Notes: generated by a model from the letters alone, not told the origin. Counted from the stretch's first letter, positions 40,773 through 49,895 are shown. The stretch: DNA of 64,000 nucleotides from JBCBWG01 sp038523925 (GCA_038523925.1 JBCBIY010000001.1:1-64000), one strand, 5' to 3'. A program made the numbers and translations.

Positions 40773-41840
40773 ATGTGGCGGATGCCGAAAACTTGCTCGG
40801 TGCTTTTGACGACGGTCGCGTTCGCGGTGTCCTTGCCAATCGCTGCGGGTGCGGCAGAGCGCACCAAAGTCGTTGCGACGTTCTCAATTCTGGCAGACTT
40901 CGCCGAGCGCGTTGGTGGTGATCGCGTCGAGGTCAAATCCGTCATCCCGCGCGGCGTTGACCCGCACGTCTACCGGCCGACCACAGCGGACGCCCGCGCG
41001 CTGGCGGCAGCCGACCTGATCGTCGAGAACGGTCTTGAGTTTGAAGGCTGGGTGGACCGCCTGATCACGGCTTCAGGCTCTAAGGGCAAGCGGATCGTCG
41101 CCACCAAGTCGATCAAGACGATGGCCGTCCAAGAGCGCGACCACGACGATCATGATGATCACGGTGCCAGCAAGATGGCTGAAAAGCACGACGATCATCA
41201 TGACCACGGCGCGACCAAGAAGGCCGCGAAACACGACGATCACCATGATCACGGCGCGGCCAAGAAAACGGCAAAGCAGGACGATCACCACCATCACCAT
41301 CACGGCGAGAGCGACCCGCATGCGTGGCTGTCGCCACTGAACGCTGTCGTCTACGTTGGCAACGTCCGGGAGGGGCTTTGCGAGGTCGACGCGGCCGGCT
41401 GCGAGACCTACCGCGCGAATGCAAATGCATATGTGCAAGAGCTGCGCGCATTGGATGCGGCGATCCGCGAAATGTTCGCCGAAATCCCGGCGGACAAGCG
41501 CCGGATCATCATCCCGCACGATGCATTCGCCTACTACGCGGCGGCCTACGACCTGAAGACGTTTCCGCTGCAGGGCATCTCGACCGAAAGCGAGCCGTCA
41601 GCCCGTGATGTCGCCAAACTCGTGCGTTACGCGCGCCAATCAAGGATCGCGGCAATCTTTCTTGAGGCGACGTCCGATCCGCGGCTCGCAACGCAGATCG
41701 CGCGCGATAGCGGGGCGAAGATCGGCGGCCAGCTCTATCCGGGAACGCTCTCTAAATCTGATGGGCCGGCGCCGAACTACGTGGCGATGATGCGGCACAA
41801 TACGACGACAATCACAGAGGCGTTGAAGGGGCAAGATTAA
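40773..41840 (+). CDS. znuA: Zinc ABC transporter substrate-binding protein ZnuA
   Basis: The 355-residue protein has a signal peptide and zinc-binding residues in GVDPHVYRP, DPHAWLSP, IPHDAFAYYA and TSDPR. Between the first two is a long His-rich loop with three near-copies of a unit reading KxDDHHDHGAxKKxAK, then DDHHHHHHGES. Such loops shuttle zinc to the binding site. The repeat shows recent internal duplication. It is 61 bases ahead of the zrgA-like gene. Confidence 0.95.
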   Translation: MWRMPKTCSVLLTTVAFAVSLPIAAGAAERTKVVATFSILADFAERVGGDRVEVKSVIPRGVDPHVYRPTTADARALAAADLIVENGLEFEGWVDRLITASGSKGKRIVATKSIKTMAVQERDHDDHDDHGASKMAEKHDDHHDHGATKKAAKHDDHHDHGAAKKTAKQDDHHHHHHGESDPHAWLSPLNAVVYVGNVREGLCEVDAAGCETYRANANAYVQELRALDAAIREMFAEIPADKRRIIIPHDAFAYYAAAYDLKTFPLQGISTESEPSARDVAKLVRYARQSRIAAIFLEATSDPRLATQIARDSGAKIGGQLYPGTLSKSDGPAPNYVAMMRHNTTTITEALKGQD

Positions 41841-41901
41841 CCCCTCACGGCCCCGCGATCGCACGCGGGCAAGGCTTTAGAGTTCAGCAACGGAGACTCT
41901 C

Positions 41902-42486
41902 ATGCGTAGAACAATCCAGGGCTTGGTGATCGGGACGTGTGCGCTTGCGATGGCAGCCGGCGCCGCAACGGCGGGAAGCGGTCACAAGCATGGCCACAGC
42001 CACGGCCACAAAGAAGAAAAGAAAGAGCAGCACGCCGCTCACACCCACGGAGAAGGCGCGCTCAACATCGCTGTTCAAGGCAAGACGGTCGCCGTCGAGC
42101 TTGAGATCCCGGCCGACAGCGTGGTGGGCTTTGAGCACGCTGCCAAATCCGCTGAGGACAAGAAGGCAGTGAAGGGCGCGGTTGCGAAGCTTGAAGAGCC
42201 GCTAAAGCTGTTCAAGCCGACCGCTGCAGCGAACTGCACAGTCGCCAAGACGGACGTCGAACTTGAAGGCGCACTCGCAGGTGAGGGCGGCAGTCACTCG
42301 AGCATTCATGCGAAGTATGAGCTGAGCTGTGCCAACCCGGCTGCACTGACATCGGTCACGATCGATCTCTTCGATGCCTTTCCGAAGACAGAGAAGATCG
42401 AAGTGTCCCTGGTCGGCCCGAAAGGTGCCCGCAAGTTCGAAGCAACGCCGAAGTCGCGCGTCATGGAAACCGGCGGCACTAGCTAG
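41902..42486 (+). CDS. ZrgA-like zinc-binding protein (DUF2796)
   Basis: The 194-residue product has a signal peptide ending near AATAGS and a mature N-terminus rich in His (GHKHGHSHGHKEEKKEQHAAHTHGEG, quoted in part). The DUF2796 core reads LNIAVQGKTVAVELEIPADSVVGFEHAA and has Cys and His later. Vibrio ZrgA, a zinc-repressed periplasmic protein, has this domain. It is encoded between znuA and an ABC pair, and the set as a whole resembles Zrg loci that work alongside ZnuABC. Confidence 0.85.
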   Translation: MRRTIQGLVIGTCALAMAAGAATAGSGHKHGHSHGHKEEKKEQHAAHTHGEGALNIAVQGKTVAVELEIPADSVVGFEHAAKSAEDKKAVKGAVAKLEEPLKLFKPTAAANCTVAKTDVELEGALAGEGGSHSSIHAKYELSCANPAALTSVTIDLFDAFPKTEKIEVSLVGPKGARKFEATPKSRVMETGGTS

Positions 42487-42487
42487 G

Positions 42488-43222
42488 ATGGTTGCTGCCG
42501 CCGCGCATCAGTCGGACGAAGCGGTCCGGATCGCTGATGTCGAATACCGCTGGCCCGGCAGCGGGTTCGCCCTGCACGTGCCCGCGCTCGAGATTGCGCG
42601 CGGCTCGCGGGCTGTGCTGCTTGGGCCATCGGGCGGCGGCAAGTCGACCTTGCTCAGCTTGATCGCCGGCGTTCTGAAACCGGACGCCGGCGTTCTCGAA
42701 GTGCTCGGTCGCGATCTCGCGGCTGCCCGCGGCGCTGAGCGTGATGCCTTCCGCGCCGAGCACATCGGCGTCATCTTCCAGCAGTTCAACTTGCTCCCCT
42801 ATGGTTCGGTGCTCGACAACATCACGCTGCCGTTGAGCTTCGCGCCGGGCCGTCGGGCGCGAGCGGTTAGGCAATCGGGATCAGTCGAAGCCGACGTCAA
42901 ACGTCTGATGGCCGCGCTTGATCTTGGAGGCATTTCCACTGCCCGTCGCGCTGCCGAGCTCAGCGTCGGCCAGCAGCAGCGCGTCGCCTTTGCCCGCGCG
43001 CTCATCGGCGGGCCGGAACTGGTCATCGCCGATGAGCCGACGTCCGCGCTCGACAGCGATGCGAGCGGCCGGTTCCTCGAGCTGCTGCACGCACAGATTG
43101 CCGAGACGGGTGCGACGCTCCTCATGGTCACGCACGACGAACGCATCGCAGCGCACTTCGATCGCGTCCTCGCGCTCGATGAGATCGTCCACACGACAGA
43201 GCCCGAGACCCGCGCTGCATGA
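42488..43222 (+). CDS. ABC transporter ATP-binding protein (LolD/MacB type)
   Basis: The 244-residue ATPase has Walker A GPSGGGKST, Q-loop IFQQFNLLP, signature LSVGQQQR and Walker B LVIADEPTSALD. The signature differs from LSGGQ at the third position (Val), which some LolD-like proteins share. It begins one base after the zrgA stop and overlaps the permease by four bases. It probably energises export or envelope transfer of a metal or ligand. Confidence 0.88.
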   Translation: MVAAAAHQSDEAVRIADVEYRWPGSGFALHVPALEIARGSRAVLLGPSGGGKSTLLSLIAGVLKPDAGVLEVLGRDLAAARGAERDAFRAEHIGVIFQQFNLLPYGSVLDNITLPLSFAPGRRARAVRQSGSVEADVKRLMAALDLGGISTARRAAELSVGQQQRVAFARALIGGPELVIADEPTSALDSDASGRFLELLHAQIAETGATLLMVTHDERIAAHFDRVLALDEIVHTTEPETRAA

Positions 43223-44487
43223 CGGTCATCAGGCTTGCCATCAAGTCGCTCGCAAACCGCTGGCTGACGGCGGCGCTGACGGTATTTGCGATCGCGATCA
43301 GCGTGATGCTGCTCCTCGGCATCGAGAAGCTGCGCCATTCCGCGAAAGCGAGCTTCGCGAACACGGTCTCAGGTGTCGACCTGGTCGTCGGCGCACGCAC
43401 CGGCAACATTCAGTTGATCCTCAACGCGGTGTTCCAGATCGGGAACCCCGTCGCAAACATGTCGTGGAAGAGTTTTCAGGCCGTCTCTGAGCGCAAGGAT
43501 GTCGCGTGGGCTGTGCCGATCCTGCTCGGCGACAGCCATCGCGGGCATCGCGTCGTCGGCACCAGCGCGGAGTTCTTTGACCGCTACCGGTTCCGCGGTG
43601 AGCGGCAGCTAGAATTCCGCAACGGCAACGTCTTCAGCAAAGTGTTCGAAGTCGTCATCGGCGCCGAAGTAGCCGAGCGCTTTGACTACGCAGTCGGCGG
43701 CAAGATTACGCTATCGCACGGCACCGGGCCGATCAGCACGGCCGAACACGACGACATGCCGTTCGTCATCTCAGGCGTGCTCGAGCGGACTGGCACGCCG
43801 CTCGACAAGAGCCTGTTTGTGAGCCCCGCCGCGATCGAGGCTATTCACATCAATTGGAAAGACGGTCTTCCGATTCAAGGTCGTTCCGCGCCGACGCAGG
43901 CCGTAATCGAGACGATGGCGGACAAGCTGATCCCAACCTCGATCTCGGCGGCCTTTGTCGGCCTGACGTCGCCGATCCAGACCTTCGAGGTGCAGCGCTT
44001 CGTCAATCGCTATCGGCGCGAGGCTCTGACGGCTGCGATGCCTGCGCTGACGCTTTATGAGATGTGGGGGCTCGTCGGCACCGCGGAGACGGCGCTGCTG
44101 TTGATTGCAGCGATGGTCGTCATCACGTCGCTGGTCGGCATGGTGACCATGATCCTCGCGACGCTGTCTGAGCGGCGCCGCGAGCTTGCGATTCTGCGCG
44201 CCATGGGTGCCGGTCCGCGGACCGTACTTGGCCTCGTCCTGTCGGAATCGACGATCCTGGCTGCGCTCGGCGTGCTGTTGGGCGTCGGCGCGACTTACAT
44301 CGCGCTCTATCTTGTGCGCCCGGTGATTGACCGCGCCTACGGGCTGAGCCTCGACGTAACTGCGCCGACGACCACGGAACTCATGATCCTCGGCGCAATC
44401 ATTCTGGGCGGTGCGCTGGCCGGGCTTGTCCCTGCCATGCGCGCTTATGCGATGTCGCTTGCAGACGGCATGAACGTCCGCAACTAA
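43219..44487 (+). CDS. FtsX/MacB-type ABC permease of the zinc operon
   Basis: The 422-residue product has four membrane segments, one at the N-terminus, a large periplasmic domain (about residues 40-270), and three at the C-terminus with MVTMILATLSERRRELAILRAMGAGPRTVLGLVLSES. This is the FtsX-like family. It is the last gene in the zur operon and faces the fbpA gene with a 12-base gap. Confidence 0.88.
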   Translation: MTVIRLAIKSLANRWLTAALTVFAIAISVMLLLGIEKLRHSAKASFANTVSGVDLVVGARTGNIQLILNAVFQIGNPVANMSWKSFQAVSERKDVAWAVPILLGDSHRGHRVVGTSAEFFDRYRFRGERQLEFRNGNVFSKVFEVVIGAEVAERFDYAVGGKITLSHGTGPISTAEHDDMPFVISGVLERTGTPLDKSLFVSPAAIEAIHINWKDGLPIQGRSAPTQAVIETMADKLIPTSISAAFVGLTSPIQTFEVQRFVNRYRREALTAAMPALTLYEMWGLVGTAETALLLIAAMVVITSLVGMVTMILATLSERRRELAILRAMGAGPRTVLGLVLSESTILAALGVLLGVGATYIALYLVRPVIDRAYGLSLDVTAPTTTELMILGAIILGGALAGLVPAMRAYAMSLADGMNVRN

Positions 44488-44499
44488 CGGTCGTCCGCT

Positions 44500-45555
44500 T
44501 TACCAGCCGACGCGATCGATCAGCTTCTGCGCTTCCGGCGCCAGATCGGCGATCTTAGAGACCTGCAACGCGTCTTCGCGATACTTCTCCATCTGCGCTT
44601 TCAATGCCGGCGGCGGCTCGACCTCGGCGTTCACCGGGTATTCGAAGTTGGTCTCGGCATAGATTGCCTGGGCCTTTGGTGAGACCAGGAATTCGAGGAA
44701 CCTGGTGGCGGCTTCCTTGCGCTTGGAATGCTTGACGACGCCGGCGCCTGAGACGTTGACGTGCGTGCCGCGGCCATCCTGGTTCGGGAACACCAGCGTC
44801 ACGGCCTCTGCCCACTTCGGCTGCTCCGGCTTGTCGGACGTTTGGAGCTTGCCGATGTAGTAGTTGTTGATGATGGCGACGTCGCATACGCCTTCGTAGA
44901 TCGCTTTGACCTGTGCACGGTCATTGCCCTGCGGCCGGCGCGCGAAGTTCGCGACGACGCCTTCCGCCCACGCCTGCGCCTTCTCAGCACCTTCGGCGTC
45001 GATGATCGATGCAATCAATGCGCGGTTGTAGACGTGGCTGCCGGGGCGCGAGCAGATGCGGCCTTTCCAGCGGGCGTCGGCAAGGTCGGCATAGGTCTTG
45101 AGCTGATCGATGTCCTTGGCCTTCTTCGAGACGGCGAGGATGCGTGCGCGCTTTGAGAGCGCGAACCAGCGGTTCTGCGGATCGCGGAGTTTGCCTGGCA
45201 CAACGGACGTCAGGACTTCCGATGCGACCGGTGCCAACAGGTCTTTCTCGGCAAGGTCCGAAAGCCGCGCGATGTCGACGGTGAGCACGAGGTCAGCCGG
45301 CGTTTGTGCGCCTTCCGCTTCAAGGCGCTGTGCAAGACCTTTTGGGGCGAACACGACGTTGAACTTGGTGCCGGTTTCCGCTTCGTAAGCCTTAAGCAGC
45401 GGCTTGAGCAGGAACTCCTGGCGATACGAATAGATGTTCAGTTCATCGTTCGCGAGCGCTGTCGTCGCACTGACAACGGGGGCTGTGAGAACTGCTGCGC
45501 CGGCGAGCGTAAGCGCTGCCGCTCGGCAGCGTCTGAGGAGAATTGGCGTCTGCAT
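44500..45555 (-). CDS. Iron(III) ABC transporter substrate-binding protein (FbpA/FutA type)
   Basis: The 351-residue protein has a signal peptide ending near TTALA-NDE and the family path NIYSYRQEFLLKPLLKAYEAETGTKFNVVFA, GRICSRPGSHVYNRALIAS and DVAIINNYYIGKL. The Tyr pair in NNYY is the ferric-binding signature of FutA and FbpA proteins. The ATG at 45555 follows AAGGAG by five bases. It is divergent from the imelysin gene. Its permease is at 51013; no ATPase gene is nearby. Confidence 0.92.
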   Translation of the reverse strand: MQTPILLRRCRAAALTLAGAAVLTAPVVSATTALANDELNIYSYRQEFLLKPLLKAYEAETGTKFNVVFAPKGLAQRLEAEGAQTPADLVLTVDIARLSDLAEKDLLAPVASEVLTSVVPGKLRDPQNRWFALSKRARILAVSKKAKDIDQLKTYADLADARWKGRICSRPGSHVYNRALIASIIDAEGAEKAQAWAEGVVANFARRPQGNDRAQVKAIYEGVCDVAIINNYYIGKLQTSDKPEQPKWAEAVTLVFPNQDGRGTHVNVSGAGVVKHSKRKEAATRFLEFLVSPKAQAIYAETNFEYPVNAEVEPPPALKAQMEKYREDALQVSKIADLAPEAQKLIDRVGW

Positions 45556-45732
45556 GAGAACTCCTTGAGGGCCACGTCGACATCGCCGGATGCGATCCCG
45601 CGATTGATCACTGACATCGGCCATACGAAAGAGGATTTTTCAAGTATAGAATTTTGGCTGCGGCAAACCTGCGCGCTTTGCAGCCCGTCGGACGGTCGCG
45701 CCGAAGGCATGATCTGGATAGTTATTGACTAC

Positions 45733-45748
45733 AAATTTCCAGAAATTT
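45733..45748. promoter_or_regulatory. AT-rich palindrome upstream of the imelysin gene
   Basis: AAATTTC-CA-GAAATTT has seven perfect pairs. It is in the 263-base divergent region between the fbpA-like and imelysin genes, 70 bases before the imelysin ATG. It could be an iron-regulator site, for an Irr, Fur or Rrf2-type protein. I cannot match it to a named box. Confidence 0.55.
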
Positions 45749-45818
45749 ACCAGTGCGAACGTGACTTGGCGGCGCGGGACTGTGCTGGCGAACTAAACCG
45801 CTGACGAGGAGAGACCGA

Positions 45819-47096
45819 ATGCGACTTGCGACGATCATGTTTGCGGTGATGGCGGGCGTTGGGCTGCTCGCAACGGCACCGGCGGCGGCCGCGGCACCGA
45901 AAGTCAGCGACGTCATCAAAACCTATGCTGACATGGCGCAGGCGAAGTACGAAGACGCGCTGACGGCTGCGAAGGCGATGCAGTCCAGCGTTGGCGCGTT
46001 GCTCGAAAAGCCGACGCTTCAGACGCTCGCCGCCGCGCGGTCAGCATGGATCGATGCGCGCGTGCCGTATCAGCAGACTGAAGTCTACCGGTTCGGCAAC
46101 CGGATCGTTGATGACTGGGAAGGCAAGGTCAACGCGTGGCCGCTTGACGAGGGGCTGATTGATTATGTGAAGGGCGAGTACGGCGACGCGTCAGAGGAAA
46201 ACGACCTCTACGCCGCCAACATCATCGCCAATCCGAAGCTCCGCATTTCCGGCCGCGAGGTCGACGCCACCAAGATCACCAAGGAGTTGCTTTCCGGAAC
46301 GCTGCATGAAGCCGGTGGTGTCGAAGCGAACGTTGCGACCGGCTATCACGCCGTCGAGTTTCTGCTCTGGGGCCAGGACCTGAACGGCACCCGCAAGGGC
46401 GCCGGCAACCGGCCCGCGACAGACTTCTCGCTCGCGGCTTGCACGAACGGGAACTGCGACCGGCGGCGTGATTACCTGCGCGTTGCGACCGATCTGCTGG
46501 TCGATGATCTGGCGTGGATTGCAAAGCAGTGGGGCGCTGATGGCGCCGCGCGCAAAGCACTGACCGATGGCAATCCGAACGCCGGGCTGACCGCGATCTT
46601 CACCGGCCTCGGTTCGCTCTCTTACGGAGAACTTGCAGGCGAACGCATGAAGCTCGGCCTCTTGCTGAACGACCCGGAAGAGGAGCACGACTGTTTTGCC
46701 GACAATACGCACAACTCGCACTACTACAACGTCGTCGGGATCCAGAACGTCTACCTCGGACGCTACAAGCGGACGGACGGGTCGATTGTCTCCGGACCGA
46801 GTGTCTCCGACCTCGTGATGGCGAAGTCTGCGGAAACCGACGGGCGCGTGCGCACTGCGCTTCAGAAGTCGATGCAGGCCTTCACCGCACTCAAAACCCG
46901 CGCGGAGACCGTCGAGGCCTACGATCAGATGCTCGGCGAGGGGAATTCAGAGGGCAATGCGGTTGTCCAGCGGGCGATTGATGTGCTGATCGCGCAGACG
47001 AAGGAATTCGAGCGCGCGATTACCTCTCTTGATCTTGGCACTGTCGCCTTCGAAGGCTCTGACAGCCTCGACGACCCAGCGAAGGTTCTGCAGTAG
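45819..47096 (+). CDS. Imelysin family iron-regulated protein
   Basis: The 425-residue protein has a signal peptide (ATAPAAAAA) and the imelysin domain with RVPYQQTEVYRFGN and the active or metal site GYHAVEFLLWGQD, which fits the GxHxxE motif. A later stretch EEEHDCFADNTHNSHYYNVVGIQNVYLG is also typical. Such proteins (IrpA, EfeO-related) are periplasmic or outer-membrane and are iron-repressed. Whether they are peptidases or iron binders is debated. It precedes the Rrf2 gene. Confidence 0.93.
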   Translation: MRLATIMFAVMAGVGLLATAPAAAAAPKVSDVIKTYADMAQAKYEDALTAAKAMQSSVGALLEKPTLQTLAAARSAWIDARVPYQQTEVYRFGNRIVDDWEGKVNAWPLDEGLIDYVKGEYGDASEENDLYAANIIANPKLRISGREVDATKITKELLSGTLHEAGGVEANVATGYHAVEFLLWGQDLNGTRKGAGNRPATDFSLAACTNGNCDRRRDYLRVATDLLVDDLAWIAKQWGADGAARKALTDGNPNAGLTAIFTGLGSLSYGELAGERMKLGLLLNDPEEEHDCFADNTHNSHYYNVVGIQNVYLGRYKRTDGSIVSGPSVSDLVMAKSAETDGRVRTALQKSMQAFTALKTRAETVEAYDQMLGEGNSEGNAVVQRAIDVLIAQTKEFERAITSLDLGTVAFEGSDSLDDPAKVLQ

Positions 47097-47165
47097 GTCG
47101 AAAGGCCGGTGTCCGCGCCACGGCCCCGGCGGTGACATGCCGGGGGGCGGGTGCTAAACATCATT

Positions 47166-47179
47166 TTGTTAGTCAACAA
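47166..47179. promoter_or_regulatory. Short inverted repeat upstream of the rrf2 gene
   Basis: TTGTT-AGTC-AACAA, five perfect pairs, is 22 bases upstream of the rrf2 ATG, within an AT-rich island. It is a candidate autoregulatory site, though short. Confidence 0.4.
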
Positions 47180-47200
47180 TACCGGGCGGCCCAAACGGTC

Positions 47201-47689
47201 ATGCGCCTTACGAAACAGACCTCTGATGCCATCAAGATCCTCGTGATCTGTGCGCAGAATGAGGAGCGGCTCATAAAGGTCGCGAACATCGCGGAGGCGA
47301 TCGGGGCGACGAAGCAGGTCGGGCTCAAGCTCGTGAACCTGCTTGCGCGGCTCGACTACATCAGAACGGTTCGCGGTCCGCACGGCGGCATCCGCTTGAA
47401 GCCGGAAGCGGACCAATGGACCGTCGGCCAAGTCGTGCGCGACCTTGAAGCGTTCTCGGTCGCGCAGTCGACGCCGGACGGCGATGACATCGACGCTGGC
47501 AAACACCTCGAAGGCTTTGTCGACGACGCGTTTGCGGCCTTCCTCGCGGTGCTCGACCAGCACACGATCGCCGAGCTTGCAGCGCGCGGAAAGCCGGCCC
47601 GCATCGAAGGCGGCAGCGGCGCCACGTCCCGGCCTGCGATCGCGTCAAAGGGCGGATCGCGCCGCACTGGCCGGAGTGCCTCGCCATGA
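47201..47689 (+). CDS. Rrf2 family regulator lacking the iron-sulfur cysteines
   Basis: The 162-residue protein opens MRLTKQTSDAIKILVICAQN and has the Rrf2 winged helix (IAEAIGATKQVGLKLVNLLARLDYIRTVRGPHGGIRL). RirA, NsrR and IscR, its cousins, have three Cys between about residues 90 and 110 that hold a cluster. Here that region reads AQSTPDGDDIDAGKHLEG and has none; the only Cys is at residue 17. It therefore cannot bind a cluster the usual way. It lies in the iron gene group and overlaps a Cys-rich gene by four bases. Confidence 0.9.
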   Translation: MRLTKQTSDAIKILVICAQNEERLIKVANIAEAIGATKQVGLKLVNLLARLDYIRTVRGPHGGIRLKPEADQWTVGQVVRDLEAFSVAQSTPDGDDIDAGKHLEGFVDDAFAAFLAVLDQHTIAELAARGKPARIEGGSGATSRPAIASKGGSRRTGRSASP

Positions 47690-48216
47690 GTGTCAACAGC
47701 ATCAAGCCGGTTGCAAGCCCGTTTGTGACCGGGACCCGCGGCGTGAGCGGACGCCAGCTTGGCTCGGCGCACCTCGCAGCCTACGGCCTTCGCGGTTGGC
47801 TTGGCGGGCTGCGCAACACCGACATGGCGCAGTGGCAGGCCGTCTTCGAGACCTACTCTGGCGCGTTCGGGCTCTGCCATGCGCGGCGCACGATTGAAGC
47901 GCTCTCAGACTGGTCCCGCGCGATCGAACGCAGCGCCGAACGCGACATTGAGATCTGCCCGCTCTCCTGTCCGACACTTTGCCAGGATGAGTGCGTCGCG
48001 CTCTCCATCGTGGCGGCGGCCCAAGCCGACACCTGCCCCGCCATGCAGGCGTGTGCGTTTGCGTTGATCGGCTCAGCCGACATCGAGCCGGTTGTTGCCG
48101 GGGCCGAGGCGTTCGGCGCGGAACTGAAAAGCGCCGACTGCATCGTTGAGCCGGCAACGCTCGCAGCGCTTGAGTCATGTGGCGGCGCGAACGCGGGCCC
48201 GGCCGCGCTGCAGTAG
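47686..48216 (+). CDS. Cys-rich protein of unknown function, coupled to rrf2
   Basis: The 176-residue product is not recognised. Its centre has CPLSCPTLCQDEC, a Cx3Cx3Cx3C pattern at residues 91-103, and then CPAMQAC at 117-123; three more Cys are scattered. The rest is helical and Ala-rich. No signal peptide is seen, so it should be cytoplasmic. ATGA overlap with rrf2 gives tight coupling and perhaps equal amounts. Metal or Fe-S binding is likely from the pattern but not shown. Confidence 0.75.
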   Translation: MSVNSIKPVASPFVTGTRGVSGRQLGSAHLAAYGLRGWLGGLRNTDMAQWQAVFETYSGAFGLCHARRTIEALSDWSRAIERSAERDIEICPLSCPTLCQDECVALSIVAAAQADTCPAMQACAFALIGSADIEPVVAGAEAFGAELKSADCIVEPATLAALESCGGANAGPAALQ

Positions 48217-48378
48217 GCCTGTCGGCCACGGTGACAGCGTCGGGTCTGCGGTTGCGGGATGAAATGCGCGCTCTGGTCGCTGCCTGTTCTGGTATCAAAT
48301 CGTCTACAATCGGCGTAGCGGCATGACGTTTGCTGCTGAACCATCACCTTGTGCCGGCGCGCAACTTTCGGGTGTTCG

Positions 48379-49884
48379 ATGACCCGCCGCGACATCACGA
48401 CAACCGAGCGACTTTGGCCTGCGATCGCAGTGGCCGCCGGGAGCTTCATGGCTGTCGTTGCAGCCGGTGGCCTGTGGCAGGCGATGGGTGCCGCACCGGA
48501 GCTCGCAGAGTTCGATCCCCGCGAAGCGTTCCCCGGCGGCGATGCGACGGCGCGTGGGTCAGGCGCAACCGCGAACGCGTTCTCTGAGCCGTCTGGCAAC
48601 ATGGGTTTCGCGCGCGAGCTCGACTTCAAGATCGGCAACGCGATCTTCCGCAAGCTCTGGGTCTCATCGCCCGCCTCGACGAAATCGTCCGATGGGCTCG
48701 GCCCGCTCTACAACGCAAGGGCCTGCCAGCGCTGTCACCTGAAGGACGGCCGCGGGCATCCGCCGACCGCGAACTGGCCGGACGACAATGCAGTCTCGAT
48801 CGTCGTTGGTCTATCGATCCCACCGCAGACGGAAGCCGATCGCGAAAGCAGGCGCACGCGCCGCAAGTCCGTTGTTTCGGAGCCGACCTACGGCGCGCAG
48901 CTTCAGGACCTCGCCATCAAAGGCCATGCAGGCGAGGGGCGTCTGCACATCACATATACCGAGCGCGCAGTGACGCTGCGCGGTGGCGACGTCGTCACCC
49001 TGCGCACGCCAAGGTATCGGATTACCGATCTCGGATACGGGCCCCTGCATCCGCAAACGCAGATGTCCGTGCGCATTGCGCCGCCGATGATCGGTCTTGG
49101 TTTGCTCGAAGCGATCCCGGCAGCCGATATCCGCGCGCTCGCCGATCCCGATGACGCGAACGGCGACGGCATTTCGGGCCGGCCGCAGGAGGTTTGGTCG
49201 GCGAGCGAAAACCGCGTGATGCTCGGCCGCTTCGGCTGGAAAGCCGGTCAGCCGACGATCCTCGATCAGTCCGCGGCGGCGGCTGTCAACGACATGGGGC
49301 TCGGCTCCTGGCTTCGCCCGCGCGCTGGAGGCGATTGCACTGACGCACAAGATGTCTGCCTCCGCGCGCCGCATGGCGGGTCGGACGCGAACCCCGGCCA
49401 CGAATTCAAATCGCAGCTACTCGAGCTTGTCGCGTTCTATTCGCGAAACCTCGCGGTGCCGCGCCGACGGAACGCCGATGACCCACAGGTGCTCGCCGGC
49501 AAGGCTGTGTTCTCAAAGATTGGTTGCGCCGACTGCCACACGCCGAGCTTCAAGACCGGCGCGACGGCCGCCGATCCCTTCCTCGCCGGCCAGACGATTT
49601 GGCCCTACACCAACCTGCTGCTGCACGACATGGGCGATGCGCTCGCCGATCAAAGAGCGGAAGGCGCGGCCAACGGTCGGGAATGGCGCACGCCGCCGCT
49701 TTGGGGTATCGGACTGACCGGGCAGGTGAGCGGGCACACGTCGTTTTTGCACGATGGCCGGGCGCGCAACCTGACCGAGGCGATCGTCTGGCACGGCGGC
49801 GAGGGACAGGCCTCGCGTGACCGGTTCGTTGATCTGCCAAAACCGGACCGCGCAGCGCTGCTCGCGTTCCTAAATTCGCTTTGA
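48379..49884 (+). CDS. Di-heme oxidoreductase-like protein (DUF1111)
   Basis: The 501-residue product has an N-terminal membrane anchor or signal (AIAVAAGSFMAVVAAGG) and two haem c motifs, ARACQRCHLKDGRGHP and GCADCHTPSF, each CxxCH. GNMGFARELDFKIGNAIFRKLWV and SFLHDGRARNLTEAIVWHGGE are family marks. DUF1111 genes are often next to imelysin genes, as here; electron transfer linked to iron uptake is the usual guess. An upstream GTG at 48349 is possible. TACAAT at about 48306 may be a -10 element. Confidence 0.9.
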   Translation: MTRRDITTTERLWPAIAVAAGSFMAVVAAGGLWQAMGAAPELAEFDPREAFPGGDATARGSGATANAFSEPSGNMGFARELDFKIGNAIFRKLWVSSPASTKSSDGLGPLYNARACQRCHLKDGRGHPPTANWPDDNAVSIVVGLSIPPQTEADRESRRTRRKSVVSEPTYGAQLQDLAIKGHAGEGRLHITYTERAVTLRGGDVVTLRTPRYRITDLGYGPLHPQTQMSVRIAPPMIGLGLLEAIPAADIRALADPDDANGDGISGRPQEVWSASENRVMLGRFGWKAGQPTILDQSAAAAVNDMGLGSWLRPRAGGDCTDAQDVCLRAPHGGSDANPGHEFKSQLLELVAFYSRNLAVPRRRNADDPQVLAGKAVFSKIGCADCHTPSFKTGATAADPFLAGQTIWPYTNLLLHDMGDALADQRAEGAANGREWRTPPLWGIGLTGQVSGHTSFLHDGRARNLTEAIVWHGGEGQASRDRFVDLPKPDRAALLAFLNSL

Positions 49885-49895
49885 GGCCTTGCTTG

